Part shown: positions 5,282 to 5,299 of the stretch, piece after piece
Position numbering within the stretch: position 1 is the stretch's first letter
Layout: each line of letters begins with the position of its first letter
DNA from: Candidatus Acidiferrum typicum
GTDB lineage: Bacteria; Acidobacteriota; Terriglobia; Acidiferrales; UBA7541
NCBI GenBank assembly: GCA_025463105.1
Contig: JAOAPW010000363.1
Span: 1-5,299, forward strand
Direction: 5' to 3'
Length of the DNA: 5,299 nucleotides
Notes under the pieces: model-generated
The model's database searches: none
What the model was told of the DNA's origin: nothing
Seen by the model: the letters and a program-made list of their open reading frames with translations, nothing else
Translations under genes and position numbers: made by a program

Positions 5282-5299
5282 ATCGGGCGGCGAGCGCGA
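5278..5299 (+). CDS. possible start of a translationally coupled downstream gene (partial)
   Basis: A GTG at 5278-5280 overlaps the sigma factor stop as GTGA and opens a frame (MNRAASA...) that runs to the window edge. Genes of this kind are often followed by a membrane anti-sigma or zinc-finger protein, but only seven codons are visible, so no product can be named. There is no convincing ribosome site, and coupling by overlap would be needed. Confidence 0.3.

Overview
The window looks like chromosomal DNA from a GC-rich soil-type bacterium, most likely an acidobacterium (Terriglobia-like). That placement is an inference from the PilZ protein, the pilin with an FYTDxSG C-terminus, and the many palindromic intergenic repeats; no marker gene in the window proves it. 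Gene density is moderate, with intergenic gaps of about 110 to 300 bp, almost all of which carry palindromic elements.

Layout from left to right: a complete tRNA-Ser(GCU) on the minus strand (3-93); a minus-strand gene for a small membrane protein with an N-terminal zinc ribbon and a pilin-like outer domain (268-819); a minus-strand gene for an unrecognised 257-residue membrane-anchored protein (1119-1892); a minus-strand single-domain PilZ protein, a probable c-di-GMP receptor (2073-2408); a minus-strand DinB/YfiT-type metal-binding four-helix protein with a TTG start (2713-3255); a near-perfect parS site (3361-3376); a minus-strand type IV pilin or pseudopilin precursor (3526-4002); and a plus-strand, unusually long sigma-70-family (ECF-like) sigma factor (4247-5281), whose stop codon overlaps the possible start of a cut-off downstream gene.

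Two unrelated families of palindromic repeats fill the gaps. Family A is a modular palindrome with a long form and a short form. The short form is exactly the long form minus an internal 27-nt hairpin module. It occurs as a single copy (208-263) and as two long+short pairs in opposite orientation (881-970 and 1932-2024). Family B consists of REP-like hairpins with a GTAGC foot and a TTCAG apex, arranged as inverted pairs (REPIN-like) at 2612-2690 and 3409-3472. The gap 2409-2712 (304 bp) holds a putative promoter for the PilZ gene, a strong hairpin (2548-2591), a family B pair and a further hairpin directly after the DinB stop.

The genes do not form one obvious operon, because each has its own spacing and repeats. 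A loose theme is the cell surface and type IV pili: a pilin, a second membrane protein whose outer domain resembles that pilin, and a c-di-GMP receptor. The most informative non-coding signals are the parS site, which suggests an origin-proximal location, and the two repeat families.
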